A stretch of DNA of 64,000 nt from positions 59,033 through 123,032 of the forward strand of contig CAADHA010000075.1 of NCBI GenBank assembly GCA_900696685.1. Direction: 5' to 3'. The notes under the pieces were generated by a model that was given only the letters and a program-made list of their open reading frames with translations, did no database searches and was not told where the DNA came from. This document shows, one piece after another, positions 8,801 through 16,316 of the stretch (position 1 is its first letter; the number at the start of each line of letters is the position of its first letter). This DNA is from an uncultured Planctomycetota bacterium (GTDB lineage: Bacteria; Planctomycetota; Phycisphaerae; Phycisphaerales; UBA5793). The position numbers were made by a program, and so were the translations under genes.

Positions 8801-9389
8801 GCAGTGGTCCGGCGGAAAACTCGGCTACATCCACATCCAGGGGATGAACCAGCCCTCGCTGGATATCTTCGAGCGCGACCTGTACGCCGCGGTCGGCGAC
8901 AAGAAGGGGCTCATCATCGACGTGCGCAACAACGGCGGCGGCTGGACAACCGACCGACTCCTCGCCTCGATCACCTATCCGCAGCACGCCTACACGATCC
9001 CGCGCGGAGCCGATCCAACCCGGACGGGCCACTACCCGCAGGACCGCCTCTTCATCCAGCGCTACACCCTGCCCATCAACATGCTCTGCAACGAGAAGAG
9101 TTTCTCCAACGCCGAGATCATCTCGCACGCCTTCAAGACCATCGGTCGCGGCACGCTCGTCGGCCAGCAGACCTACGGCGGCGTCATCAGCACCGGCGGC
9201 ACTTCGCTTATCGACGGCACCTTCGTCCGCCTGCCCTTCCGCGGGTGGTACCTTCCGGACGGCACTGACATGGAGAACAACGGCGCCGTGCCTGACATCC
9301 TCGTGCCGCAGACTCCCGAAGCGGAGTCACGGGATGATGACGAGCAGTTGCGCGCCGCGGTGGACGATCTGCTCAAACGAATTCGATGA
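5862..9389 (+). CDS. Tricorn-like protease, lipoprotein form (S41 peptidase with beta-propeller and PDZ)
   Basis: About 1175 residues. The N-terminus MSCHLLLAIVIALELCSTGC is a lipoprotein signal with lipobox STGC. TolB/WD-like propeller repeats follow (for example FPSISPDASTVVFSWRGDLW), then a second propeller, a helical stretch, a PDZ domain and a C-terminal S41 peptidase with DVRNNGGGWTTD and the nucleophile segment NEKSFSNAE. Tricorn degrades oligopeptides. Here an envelope location is predicted. A Pro-Lys-Glu-Glu repeat linker joins the propellers (7191-7259). The start at 5862 is chosen because AGGAG at 5851-5855 precedes it and the signal peptide begins there. Confidence 0.88.
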   Translation: MSCHLLLAIVIALELCSTGCTAHEPESARVVGAEAASRQPEGAERRGNVDLPRFPSISPDASTVVFSWRGDLWSVRAAGGRAVRLTSHPADESRSAWSRDGRRIAFNSTRTGFGNIHTMNADGTDVRQVTDIDQSCVLAAYGVDAHGGEVITFFSRLEGDVYRAARPYMVSVNGGDLVRLHGAFGEEAVVSPDGTRVLFTRGGSPWSRRHYRGPDDRDVWVYDRAADLFTQVTFWEGNDGQARWLDDRTILYLSDREDGVVNLYHLDLARGEAAARRLTTFTIDDIQDFDVSADGSTAVLSVWDTLYTLDLGRRGAAPVPLDVTANEDERDNFEVRAIGRDVSEAALSPDGKVMAFVAYGEVYLRHVDEKSPTRRVTVSHAREKNIAWSPDGVRLYFTSDEDGSESIYMATVDRTRSEVIDSFRKATEPPKQEAPAEPAEAPAEEPKEEPKEEPKEEPKEEPKEEPAAPAAQPEAAPPAEIADKKDEKKEPEVPREFRPERWHDAVRFTITPVVATVEHHDRQPIPSPDGRSLLFRRGRGDLVVRDLFTGEDRILVTGWDTSIDARWSFDSRLIAYHQNDMDFNSDIWIVPADGSAPAVNITRHPDNDHSPRWSVDGRILSFISERVGDEADVWMVYLDRDIEAYTPRELQTYYEEAAKEVKKRKPVKPVRYDQPAPQAGKAPPPPTTLHLDDAWLRLRRVTSLRGPEGSNEMTPAGDYYIFTGSTDEAGLFSVKWDGSELKRITGSASVQHLNITGEKVVFVSSGRGGAIPPGGGKIDYYDITDRMRIDLQAQSSQKFLEAARILGELFYHPTMKGLDWPAITARYHALARKPRTADEFNHVAARFLGELNGSHLGVTARGETSPNAQPMARLGLDAHRTESGFKVVHIVEFGPAAVGSMSLKVGDVITGIDLRPFEPVDTLESRLAGRAGEEVLVSVRRSLDDGTEVDLDVLLTPISVGAERGLRYDEWRLANARLVEQWSGGKLGYIHIQGMNQPSLDIFERDLYAAVGDKKGLIIDVRNNGGGWTTDRLLASITYPQHAYTIPRGADPTRTGHYPQDRLFIQRYTLPINMLCNEKSFSNAEIISHAFKTIGRGTLVGQQTYGGVISTGGTSLIDGTFVRLPFRGWYLPDGTDMENNGAVPDILVPQTPEAESRDDDEQLRAAVDDLLKRIR
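7191..7259 (+). repeat. In-frame 12-bp tandem repeat encoding PKEE units
   Basis: About six copies of a 12-base unit close to GAGGAGCCGAAG encode an acidic-basic Pro-Lys-Glu-Glu linker inside the Tricorn-like protease, between the two propeller regions. Copies are nearly identical at DNA level, so the array is likely prone to length change by slippage. Confidence 0.85.
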
Positions 9390-9470
9390 TCGCCCGGCGG
9401 GATTGGGATGGGCGGCGCGCCTCGCGTCGAGCGCGCTAAGGTTGAGCGTTCCACACAAAGGAGGTGGCTC

Positions 9471-10181
9471 GTGATCATGGTGCACGGCGCAGCGTTCGGT
9501 GCGGCGGCTCTCGTCTCCTGCGCCCTTCTCGGCGCCCAGGAGGGGCGGACGGACGAGGATCGGTGGACCAGGACCTTCGCCGTCCAGCCCGATGAACTCC
9601 TCCACACCGGCCGCAATCCCTTCTTCATACTCGAACCCGGCTGGCAGATGGTCTACGAAGGCGGCAATGAGCGCCTCGTCATCACCGTCCTCGACGAAAC
9701 GCGCGTGATCGACGGCGTCGAGACACGCCTCGTCGAAGAGCGCGAGACAAAATCCGGCCTGCTCGTCGAAGTCTCGCGCAACTTCTTCGCCATCAGCCGC
9801 CGAACCAACTGCGTCTACTACTTCGGCGAGGAAGTGGATATTTTCCGCGACGGCGAAGTCGTGAGCCACGAGGGCGCCTGGACCTCCGGCGCCGGCGGCG
9901 CACGCTTCGGGCTGATGATGCCCGGCCAGCCCCTCCTCGGCTCGCGCTACTACCAGGAAATCGCGCCGGGCGTAGCGATGGACCGAGCCGAAATCGTCAG
10001 CATGAGCGCGGTCGTCAAGTGCGCCGCGGGCCGCTTCGATGACTGCCTCAAGGTTGAAGAGACAACGCCCCTCGAAGCCGGCGTAAAGGAGTACAAGTAC
10101 TACGCCCGGGGCATCGGGCTCGTGCAGGACGGCTCGCTCAAACTCGTGCGATTCGGGCTTGCCGAAGTGCCCGAACCGTAG
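9471..10181 (+). CDS. Secreted protein of unknown function
   Basis: About 236 residues. The start is the GTG at 9471, six bases after a strong Shine-Dalgarno AAAGGAGG (9457-9464). An ATG two codons later is less well spaced. The N-terminus has a hydrophobic stretch (HGAAFGAAALVSCALLGAQ) that fits a signal peptide. The rest is beta-rich, with two Cys, and ends GLVQDGSLKLVRFG, reminiscent of periplasmic proteins with a DUF3108-like beta fold. That likeness is weak and I give no function. It follows the protease gene by 81 bases and may be co-transcribed with it. Confidence 0.75.
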   Translation: MIMVHGAAFGAAALVSCALLGAQEGRTDEDRWTRTFAVQPDELLHTGRNPFFILEPGWQMVYEGGNERLVITVLDETRVIDGVETRLVEERETKSGLLVEVSRNFFAISRRTNCVYYFGEEVDIFRDGEVVSHEGAWTSGAGGARFGLMMPGQPLLGSRYYQEIAPGVAMDRAEIVSMSAVVKCAAGRFDDCLKVEETTPLEAGVKEYKYYARGIGLVQDGSLKLVRFGLAEVPEP

Positions 10182-10378
10182 TCGCTCAATCATCGCACGC
10201 GGCGGCGGCTCCGCTGCGGCTGCGGGCTTCAGTCACGGTGGCTCCAGTCCGGAAACATGGTTGCAAAAGGCGCACGATGCTGCAAGAACGCGTTCTCTCG
10301 GCGACATTCGGAGGTGTGCCCGCCGCGCCGGTTGAGAGGTACAGCCCGGGGAGCAGGTTGCGAGCCAGGAGAGGCGTC

Positions 10379-11968
10379 ATGCGCAGCAGTCGGTTGTTCA
10401 ATCATCGTGATTCAATCATGGCCCTCGCGGCGATCGCGCCGGCAATGCTCGCCGCGAGCCTCGCCCCGGCCGGAGGCTTTGCCGGCTTCAGCGAACCGGT
10501 CCGCTGGACCACGGGCGCAGCACCTTCCGACGTTCACGCCGCAGACCTCAACGGTGACGGCCGCATCGACCTGGCCGTCATCAATCAGGGTGCCGCGACG
10601 CTCACCGTGCTGATCGGCCGGGGCGACGGCACGTTCAACCGTCTCGCCGATGTGCCGACCGCTGCATCGCCGATCGCGCTGGCGCTTGGCGACTTCACGG
10701 ACGATCAACGTCCCGACGTCGCCGTCCTCAGCGGCGCGGGGGCGACACTCGCCGTCCATGTCAACAACGGCGACGGCACGTTCGGCGCGGCCGAGATGCG
10801 CGCGCTCAGCGCGCCCGGCCACCGCATTGTCTCCGCCGACTTCAATGCCGACGGCTGCGCGGACCTCTTCGTCGCCCACCGCGATGCGCGCCGCCTGACG
10901 CATCTCAGGAGCCTCGGCAACGGGACGTTCGAACCGGCCCATGAGTTCAGCGTGCCGCACTACCCCTGGTGCATCGAGACGGCGGATGTGAACGGCGACG
11001 GCCGGCCCGATCTCGGCGTCGGCCTCCTCTCCGGCGGGCAGAACAACGCTATCCGCGTCTATCTCAACAATGGCGGCGCCGGCTTCCACGCGCCCGTTGA
11101 CAGCGCCATCCTCCGCCAGCCCGTCGACCTGGCTTTCGGCGATTTCAATCGCGACGGCGTCCTCGACGCCGCCGCCCTCGATCAGCCCGCCGGCATCGTC
11201 ACCTCCGTCGTCGGCGCCGGCAACGGCTCATTCTCCCAGCAGCAGTTCGCCTCCGCAGACGGCCGGCCCGAAGCGATCATCGCAACCGACATGAACAACG
11301 ACGGCATCGACGACGTCGTCTCCGTCCACAGTTACTTCAACCGCGTCTCAACGCTCATCGGGCGCGGAGACGGCGGGTTTCACTTCACGCTCTGGCAGCC
11401 CCTCCCGCCGCAGGCGATGGACGTGACCTTCGGCGACTTCGACAGCGACGGATTCCCCGACATCGCCGCGACCCATGCCTTCCCGCAGTCCGACGTCGTC
11501 ACCGTGCTCCTCAACCAGTCGCTCCCCGGCGACGCCGCGGACCTCCTCGACGTGCAGGCGCACCACGGCCGGATCATCTTCGGACCCGTTGAGAACATCC
11601 AGCGCTCCGACAATGCGGCCCTTCGCGCCAGCGCCGATGAGCAGGGCCTTGACCTCCGCGTGACCGCGCGCACGCGCGTCGCTCAGCCGCAGCGCCTCAA
11701 CCTCACGATCGAGTCGCAGATCAGCGCCAACGCCGGCGTCGAGCAGGTGAGGCTCTACAACTGGAAGGCCGAGCGCTTCGACGTCGCCATGCAGAATCAG
11801 ACCGGACTGGGCGACCGCCGGAGCAGCGCGCTCGCAATCCCCGCCGGACCTTACATCGGCCCCGACGGCGCGCTCCTCCTCTCAGTCCGCTACTTCGTTC
11901 CTGTGCTCTCCGTTCGCTCGGCGCATCCGGAGGCGATGGTGGACTGGGTCGAGATCGCGGTCGAGTAG
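10379..11968 (+). CDS. Exported FG-GAP/VCBS repeat protein
   Basis: About 529 residues. A signal peptide is followed by seven or so FG-GAP/VCBS repeats, each with a calcium-loop motif of the form DxNxDGxxDL (DLNGDGRIDLAV, DVNGDGRPDLGV, DFNRDGVLDAAA, DMNNDGIDDVVS). The repeats should fold as an integrin-like beta-propeller. A beta-rich C-terminal domain follows without a recognisable anchor. Such proteins are abundant in planctomycetes and act outside the cytoplasmic membrane, with roles mostly unproven. ATG 10379 is preceded by AGGAGAGG at 10367-10374. Confidence 0.85.
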   Translation: MRSSRLFNHRDSIMALAAIAPAMLAASLAPAGGFAGFSEPVRWTTGAAPSDVHAADLNGDGRIDLAVINQGAATLTVLIGRGDGTFNRLADVPTAASPIALALGDFTDDQRPDVAVLSGAGATLAVHVNNGDGTFGAAEMRALSAPGHRIVSADFNADGCADLFVAHRDARRLTHLRSLGNGTFEPAHEFSVPHYPWCIETADVNGDGRPDLGVGLLSGGQNNAIRVYLNNGGAGFHAPVDSAILRQPVDLAFGDFNRDGVLDAAALDQPAGIVTSVVGAGNGSFSQQQFASADGRPEAIIATDMNNDGIDDVVSVHSYFNRVSTLIGRGDGGFHFTLWQPLPPQAMDVTFGDFDSDGFPDIAATHAFPQSDVVTVLLNQSLPGDAADLLDVQAHHGRIIFGPVENIQRSDNAALRASADEQGLDLRVTARTRVAQPQRLNLTIESQISANAGVEQVRLYNWKAERFDVAMQNQTGLGDRRSSALAIPAGPYIGPDGALLLSVRYFVPVLSVRSAHPEAMVDWVEIAVE

Positions 11969-12078
11969 GCGCGACCGCGGCCCGCGGGCACAGCGATCCG
12001 TTCCTTGACGCGCCGCCCCCGCCGCGAAGCGTGCCGCACCTCGATCGAGTCCGCGTCCGCCTATCATCAAGGCACTGA

Positions 12079-12152
12079 CGGGGTGTAGCTCAGTTTGGCA
12101 GAGCGCCTGGTTTGGGACCAGGAGGCCGCAGGTTCAAATCCTGTCACCCCGA
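12079..12152 (+). tRNA. tRNA-Pro (anticodon UGG)
   Basis: A 74-base cloverleaf. Acceptor CGGGGTG pairs with CACCCCG, with discriminator A at 12152. The anticodon stem CCTGG/CCAGG holds the loop TTTGGGA, so the anticodon is TGG. The T arm has GGTTCAAATCC. CCA is not encoded. The prophage recombinase on the other strand reads into its 3' half, so this tRNA is the likely attachment site. A TATCAT hexamer at 12062-12067 could be its -10 element. Confidence 0.95.
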
Positions 12153-13636
12153 CTTGTCTCCAAAACGGACCCTTCGGCGAGTACGTCGAAGGGTTTTCGT
12201 TTGGAAATTTCCAACGAATTCGCGCTCAAGCGCCGGTTCAAACTCACCGCGTCGAGGATCTCGCGTCGGGCGGTGGCGGTTGAACGCTCCCAGTTTTCGG
12301 CTGCGTTCTGGCACCAGTCAAAGAGCCGCAGGGCGACGTCCCCGGCCTCGTCGCTCCTGCCGGCATGGCCCTCCAGTGCCTCGTCCACCCGGGCCAGTTC
12401 CTGTCGCAGCTCCTCGGACTTGGCTTTGAGGGCCTCGTCGGCGATTGTGCCGGCAAGGTAGGCGTTGAGGAGCCGATCCTGCATGTTGACGAGTTCGGTG
12501 CGCCGTTTTGTCAGCGCCGCGGCCTTGCGGCGCTGGTGATCGGAGATGTCCCGGAAGGCCTCGGCGCGCGTCCGACGGAAGAGGTCTCTGATCTCAGGGG
12601 ATTCGAACCGCAGCCTGCTCAGATCAGCCGCGATCGCCTGTTCGAGGTCTGCGGCTTTCCACCGAACCGTGGGGTGGTCCGCCGGTGGGCTGTTGTTGCC
12701 GCAGCGGTAGTAGAGGTGCTCGTTGACCGAACCGTCGCGCAGCCTGCGGCGGATGCGTTCACCCGTGATGGCAAAGCCGCAGTGGGCGCAGCGGATCAGG
12801 CCGCCCGCGAGCGGCAGGTCGGGTCGGCTGAGCCGTCGGTTGCGCCCCTTGAGCACATCCTGGCAGGCGTCGAACAACTCGCGCGAGATGAGCGGTTCGT
12901 ACCGGCCGGGGAAGACTTGGCCGTTGCGGATGATCTCACCGATGTAGAAGCGGTTGTTCAGGATGTATGAGAGCGTCGTGCGCCGGAAGCGCGGCTCGCT
13001 GATTCGGTAGGTGTGGCCCTCGCGATACAGTGTCTCGGCCAGCGACTTGAACGTGCTGTTTCCGCGCGAATACAGGTCGAATATCCGCACGACGGCGGCC
13101 GCCTTCTCCGGATGGGGCTGGACAGGGGCGTCCGTGTCGCCCGCGACATTCATGTAGCCGAAGGGCGCCGAGCCGATCGGCCACCCCTGTCGCACCTTCT
13201 CGTCGAGACCCTTGAGCACTTCCGATCGCAGGTTGTCGCTGTAGTACTGGGCCACGGCGGCCATGACGTTGAACGAGAGCATTCCGGCCGCGCCTGGGCC
13301 GAACTGGTTGTCCACGAAGGCGAGTTCGACTCCGCACTCGTCGTCGAGTTCCTGCAATCGCACGGCGTCGCGCATGTTCCGGCAGATTCGATCGAGTTTG
13401 TGGCTGAGAATGAACTTGATCTTCTCCCGTCGGGCATTGGGGCGAACCCACTTGAGCATGTCGTTGAACGCGAGACGCTCGGCGCCGCGTCGAGCGGACT
13501 CGGCGACGACGAACTCGCGCACGATCGTCCAGCCGGACTGCTGGGCCTTGGTTCGGGCGGCCCGCAGCTGAGCGTCGATCGAGTAGCCTTCGCGCTGCTC
13601 GCGCGAGGAGACGCGGGCCCAGATCACGACATTCAT
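12134..13636 (-). CDS. Large serine recombinase (prophage integrase)
   Basis: 500 residues. The N-terminal resolvase domain has catalytic Ser10 or Ser11 in ARVSS, the SHKLDRICRN segment and YYSDNLRSEVLKG. A recombinase domain and a zinc ribbon (CAHCG and YYRCGN) follow, then a coiled-coil region near residues 380-430. Large serine recombinases catalyse phage integration and excision through short attachment sites. The last six codons (encoding RGDRI and stop) are the antisense of the T arm and acceptor stem of tRNA-Pro, and the frame also passes through the tRNA terminator. The gene overlaps the upstream small gene by ATGA at 13633-13636, so it is translationally coupled to it. Confidence 0.92.
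   Translation of the reverse strand: MNVVIWARVSSREQREGYSIDAQLRAARTKAQQSGWTIVREFVVAESARRGAERLAFNDMLKWVRPNARREKIKFILSHKLDRICRNMRDAVRLQELDDECGVELAFVDNQFGPGAAGMLSFNVMAAVAQYYSDNLRSEVLKGLDEKVRQGWPIGSAPFGYMNVAGDTDAPVQPHPEKAAAVVRIFDLYSRGNSTFKSLAETLYREGHTYRISEPRFRRTTLSYILNNRFYIGEIIRNGQVFPGRYEPLISRELFDACQDVLKGRNRRLSRPDLPLAGGLIRCAHCGFAITGERIRRRLRDGSVNEHLYYRCGNNSPPADHPTVRWKAADLEQAIAADLSRLRFESPEIRDLFRRTRAEAFRDISDHQRRKAAALTKRRTELVNMQDRLLNAYLAGTIADEALKAKSEELRQELARVDEALEGHAGRSDEAGDVALRLFDWCQNAAENWERSTATARREILDAVSLNRRLSANSLEISKRKPFDVLAEGSVLETSRGDRI
12169..12197 (+). terminator. Rho-independent terminator after tRNA-Pro
   Basis: An 11-bp stem (12169-12179 with 12184-12194, one G-T pair) around an AGTA loop is followed by TTTT. 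It would stop tRNA-Pro transcripts before they run antisense into the recombinase gene. It lies inside the recombinase reading frame. Confidence 0.75.
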
Positions 13637-13887
13637 GGTCCGCCTCCTTCTGCATCCGCATGCACGACAGCCTCCGCGAGTCTTCGGATGTTCATGATGA
13701 TCTCCACGGCTTCCTCAGCACCGACGGGTCTGCGATAGACCTTGGACCACACCCGTCGATGCTCGGCGATGAGTTCATCGGTGATCCAGGCCGCGCACGG
13801 CGGCCGGTCCGCCGTCGCCCCAGCAGTTAAGGGCGACCCGGTCCCGAGTCCAGTGGATGGGCGTGGAATGCTCGCCATGTGGCTCAC
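13633..13887 (-). CDS. Small protein coupled to the recombinase
   Basis: 84 residues, helical in its second half (TDELIAEHRRVWSKVYRRPV followed by AEEAVEIIMNIRRLAEAV). No known domain is recognised. The stop overlaps the recombinase start and its own start overlaps the stop of the upstream sigma-like gene (13884-13887), so three genes form a tightly coupled operon. Its place suggests an accessory to recombination, for example a directionality factor, but that is only inference from position. Confidence 0.7.
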   Translation of the reverse strand: MSHMASIPRPSTGLGTGSPLTAGATADRPPCAAWITDELIAEHRRVWSKVYRRPVGAEEAVEIIMNIRRLAEAVVHADAEGGGP

Positions 13888-14411
13888 CGCTCTTCAAGCC
13901 ACTCGTTCAGGCCCCACGATTCGAACTTCTGGCGGATGTTGTGCATGGCGCTGACGACCCGTTTCCAGCCGCAGCCGAGGTCCGAGGCGATGCGATTGAC
14001 CGAATGGCCCTGTGCCAGGCGGGCACAGACAGCCTGCTCGAGTGGGCCAAGTCGAGCCACCGCATCGCGGACATCCATCTCAATCAGCGTGACACGAATG
14101 AAGTGGGAGGCGTCGCTCGCCGCAGCAGGGGCGCTCCTGTGTTGCGTGGCGGCTCGAGAAACATGATGGTCATACCGCCTGCGCTTGCGTCGCAGTTCCT
14201 TGAGCCGGTTGTCGATCAGCGCGATTAGCGCTGTCCGTTGGCCGGCGCCGTTCGAGCGAGTCGGATCGAAGCAGAACCCGATGACATCGAGGATGACCTC
14301 CTGAAGCACATCGTCGATGTCGCTGCCGTGCAGCCCGAATCGTCGTGCACGAACGACGATCAGATCAGCGTTCCACTCTTTGCGATACTGCGGTCCATGC
14401 CTGTGTCCCAT
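13884..14411 (-). CDS. Sigma-70-like (ECF-type) protein of the prophage
   Basis: About 175 residues. The N-terminal half resembles sigma region 2 (DIDDVLQEVILDVIGF), and the C-terminal half has a region-4-like helix-turn-helix (LEQAVCARLAQGHSVNRIAS, then DLGCGWKRVVSAMHNIRQKF). The open frame continues upstream to 14579, but that extension translates the CATATGGGG repeat array. The ATG at 14411 has an AAGGAA about nine bases upstream, so I chose it. It heads the leftward operon with the small protein and the recombinase, and may switch that operon or the late genes. A sigma-like DNA-binding regulator without polymerase activity is the alternative. Confidence 0.65.
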   Translation of the reverse strand: MGHRHGPQYRKEWNADLIVVRARRFGLHGSDIDDVLQEVILDVIGFCFDPTRSNGAGQRTALIALIDNRLKELRRKRRRYDHHVSRAATQHRSAPAAASDASHFIRVTLIEMDVRDAVARLGPLEQAVCARLAQGHSVNRIASDLGCGWKRVVSAMHNIRQKFESWGLNEWLEER

Positions 14412-14513
14412 GTCGTTGCGTTCCTTGCGTGAGGTTCGTTGCGCCAACGCGGCAACGGCGCCGTGTTGTGCCCGATTCTGATCCGCGTGGAGCGCTCGGT
14501 ATCTAGGGCGCAG

Positions 14514-14595
14514 CATGGGGTGCTGAAAGTCATATGGGTGGCATATGGGGTGCCATATGGGGCAGTGCATGGGGCACATGGGGCACCATATGGGT
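14514..14595. repeat. Operator-like array of seven CAT(AT)GGGG repeats
   Basis: Seven copies of CATGGGG or CATATGGGG/T start at 14514, 14531, 14542, 14554, 14568, 14577 and 14587, all in the same direction. Spacing is 9-17 bases and mostly near one DNA turn. They lie in the 319-base gap (14412-14730) between the leftward sigma-recombinase operon and the rightward replication operon, where a phage switch is expected. A further CATATG palindrome is at 14685-14690. I see no clear gene in this gap. Confidence 0.7.
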
Positions 14596-14730
14596 TACAG
14601 GGTCATTTGAAGATTTGCGACGGATCTGAGCGTCGAGCGGCAAATAAGTAAGTGGGGGCACGCATCTGTGCGGCGGGTTCGCCGCATATGCCGCGGAGCA
14701 TCTTGAACCACTCAACGGAGACCACTTGGA

Positions 14731-15522
14731 ATGACATCGATCCAGAACATCCAGAAGGGCCGAGCCGCCCTGCCGCGACGCACACTCCTGTTCGGGGTTC
14801 ACGGCGTCGGGAAGTCCACCTTCGGCGCCATGGCCGAGAAGCCAATCTTCATCCCGACGGAAGAAGGCATCAACGACCTCGACGTCGATCGGTTTCCGCT
14901 TGCGACGAGGTACGGGGATGTCCTCAACGCCCTCTCATCGCTCTACTCCGAACCACACGACTACAAGACCGTCGTCATCGACTCGCTCGACTGGCTTGAA
15001 CGGCTGATCTTCGCCGAGGTCTGCTCCCAGCGCGGCGTCGAGTCAATCGAGGACATCGGCTACGCGAAGGGCTATGTCTTCGCCCTGAGCCAATGGCGCG
15101 AGGTGCTCGCCGGCCTCGACGCCCTTCGGTCGCATCGCGGCATGGCGGTGATCCTCATCGCGCATGCAGCGATCGAGAGGTTCAGCAACCCCGAGACCGA
15201 CAGCTACGACCGCTACGTCCCGCGCCTCCAGAAGCAGGCGTCGGCGCTTGTCCAGGAGTGGGCCGACGAGGTCTTCTTCGCGACTTACCGGGTGCTGACG
15301 AAGACGACCAACGAGGGGTTCGACCGCAAACGCACCCAGGGGATCGGCACCGGCGAGCGCATCGTGCGCACCACCGAGCGCCCGGCGCACGTGGCGAAGA
15401 ACCGCCTCAGCCTCCCCGACGAGTTCCCGCTCGATTACCGCGTCTACGCCGCGCTCGTTCGCGGCGAGAACCCTCTCGCTTCTGCAAGTTCATCCACCAC
15501 TCTTGAACAGGAAGGCAACTGA
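14731..15522 (+). CDS. Phage RecA-like ATPase (Sak4-like recombination protein)
   Basis: 263 residues. Walker A is GVHGVGKST at residues 22-30, and Walker B is TVVIDSLDW near 84-92. The remainder matches the phage P-loop family often annotated as AAA or Sak4-like single-strand annealing/recombination proteins. It opens the rightward early operon and is followed at once by a DUF669 protein, the usual partner, which is thought to bind single-stranded DNA. Together they would support recombination-dependent replication of the phage. The start ATG at 14731 begins the conserved region closely, and no better upstream start is seen. Confidence 0.82.
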   Translation: MTSIQNIQKGRAALPRRTLLFGVHGVGKSTFGAMAEKPIFIPTEEGINDLDVDRFPLATRYGDVLNALSSLYSEPHDYKTVVIDSLDWLERLIFAEVCSQRGVESIEDIGYAKGYVFALSQWREVLAGLDALRSHRGMAVILIAHAAIERFSNPETDSYDRYVPRLQKQASALVQEWADEVFFATYRVLTKTTNEGFDRKRTQGIGTGERIVRTTERPAHVAKNRLSLPDEFPLDYRVYAALVRGENPLASASSSTTLEQEGN

Positions 15523-15528
15523 ACGCTC

Positions 15529-15996
15529 ATGGCACACCTTGACGGATTCAACGCGAACGAAGTCGATCCCAACCCCGGATTCGATCCCATCCCCGCCGGC
15601 AAGTATCTGGCGATCATTGTCGCCAGCGAGATGAAGCCGACTCGCAACGGGAAAGGCGAGTATCTTCAGCTCGAACTCGACATTCTCGACGGTCCTCACA
15701 AGGGGCGCAAGGTGTGGGATCGGCTCGTGATCAAGCACGAGAACCAGCAGACCGTCGAGATTGCCCGTGGTACGCTCTCGGCCGTCTGCCGTGCCGTCGG
15801 CGTGATGGCGCCGAAGGACTCGGCGGAACTGCACAACCTCCCGCTGATCATCACCGTCGGGTTGAAGAAGAGGGAGGACACCGGCGAGTTGACGAATGTC
15901 GTCAAGTCGTACGCGAAGCGTGAATCGGGTGCAGGATCGGCGGGCGCCGCAGTGGCGAATGCGCCTGGCAGCACTCCTCCGTGGGCTCGAAAGTGA
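15529..15996 (+). CDS. DUF669 family protein, probable single-stranded DNA-binding partner
   Basis: 155 residues. The segments FDPIPAGKYLAIIVASEMKP, GEYLQLELDILDGPHKGRKVW and VTVGLKK-like strands match DUF669, an OB-fold-like phage family found next to Sak4/RecA-like ATPases. The C-terminus is a Gly/Ala/Ser-rich tail ending PPWARK, reminiscent of the acidic-tip tails of SSB proteins but without the acidic residues. It starts six bases after the ATPase stop and its TGA overlaps the next ATG (TGATG at 15994-15998). Confidence 0.8.
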   Translation: MAHLDGFNANEVDPNPGFDPIPAGKYLAIIVASEMKPTRNGKGEYLQLELDILDGPHKGRKVWDRLVIKHENQQTVEIARGTLSAVCRAVGVMAPKDSAELHNLPLIITVGLKKREDTGELTNVVKSYAKRESGAGSAGAAVANAPGSTPPWARK

Positions 15997-16316
15997 TGCC
16001 GAAGTCCGCGACCAGTTCAAATGGCGCGATCGGTGCGGCCGTGCTGCGCGATGTGTTGACCACCTCGCGCGACGCCGCTGCGTCGGTGGCGCTTGATGAT
16101 CGCGATGCTCACCTGCCTGGTGTTCACGCAGAGGAACTCCAGGCGCCCTGCCCTCAATTCTGGACGGCTTGGAAGCGCCTCCAGAAGTCTGCGGGCGAGC
16201 GTGTGCCGGTTGTCATCTTCAGGCGTCGACGCTCCAAGTGCATGGTCGCGCTCGCGGCCGAGGACTTGCCCGCGCTGATGGCCTCGGTGCGTGCTGCGCA
16301 GGAGGCGATTGCCTGA
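15996..16316 (+). CDS. Small phage protein of unknown function
   Basis: 106 residues, starting in the TGATG overlap with the DUF669 gene and itself ending in a TGATG overlap with the helicase gene. The C-terminal half (QFWTAWKRLQKSAGERVPVV, then IFRRRRSKCMVALAAEDLPAL) resembles the C-terminal part of short phage nuclease-like proteins, where a substrate-strand region is followed by a basic stretch. Catalytic residues are not evident, so I do not call a nuclease. Position between recombination and helicase genes suggests a DNA-metabolism role. Confidence 0.65.
   Translation: MPKSATSSNGAIGAAVLRDVLTTSRDAAASVALDDRDAHLPGVHAEELQAPCPQFWTAWKRLQKSAGERVPVVIFRRRRSKCMVALAAEDLPALMASVRAAQEAIA

Noticed and set aside
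13884..14579. Longer start for the sigma-like gene
   Set aside because: The extra 56 residues translate the operator-like repeats into His/Pro/Met-rich sequence; ATG 14411 has a ribosome-binding site.
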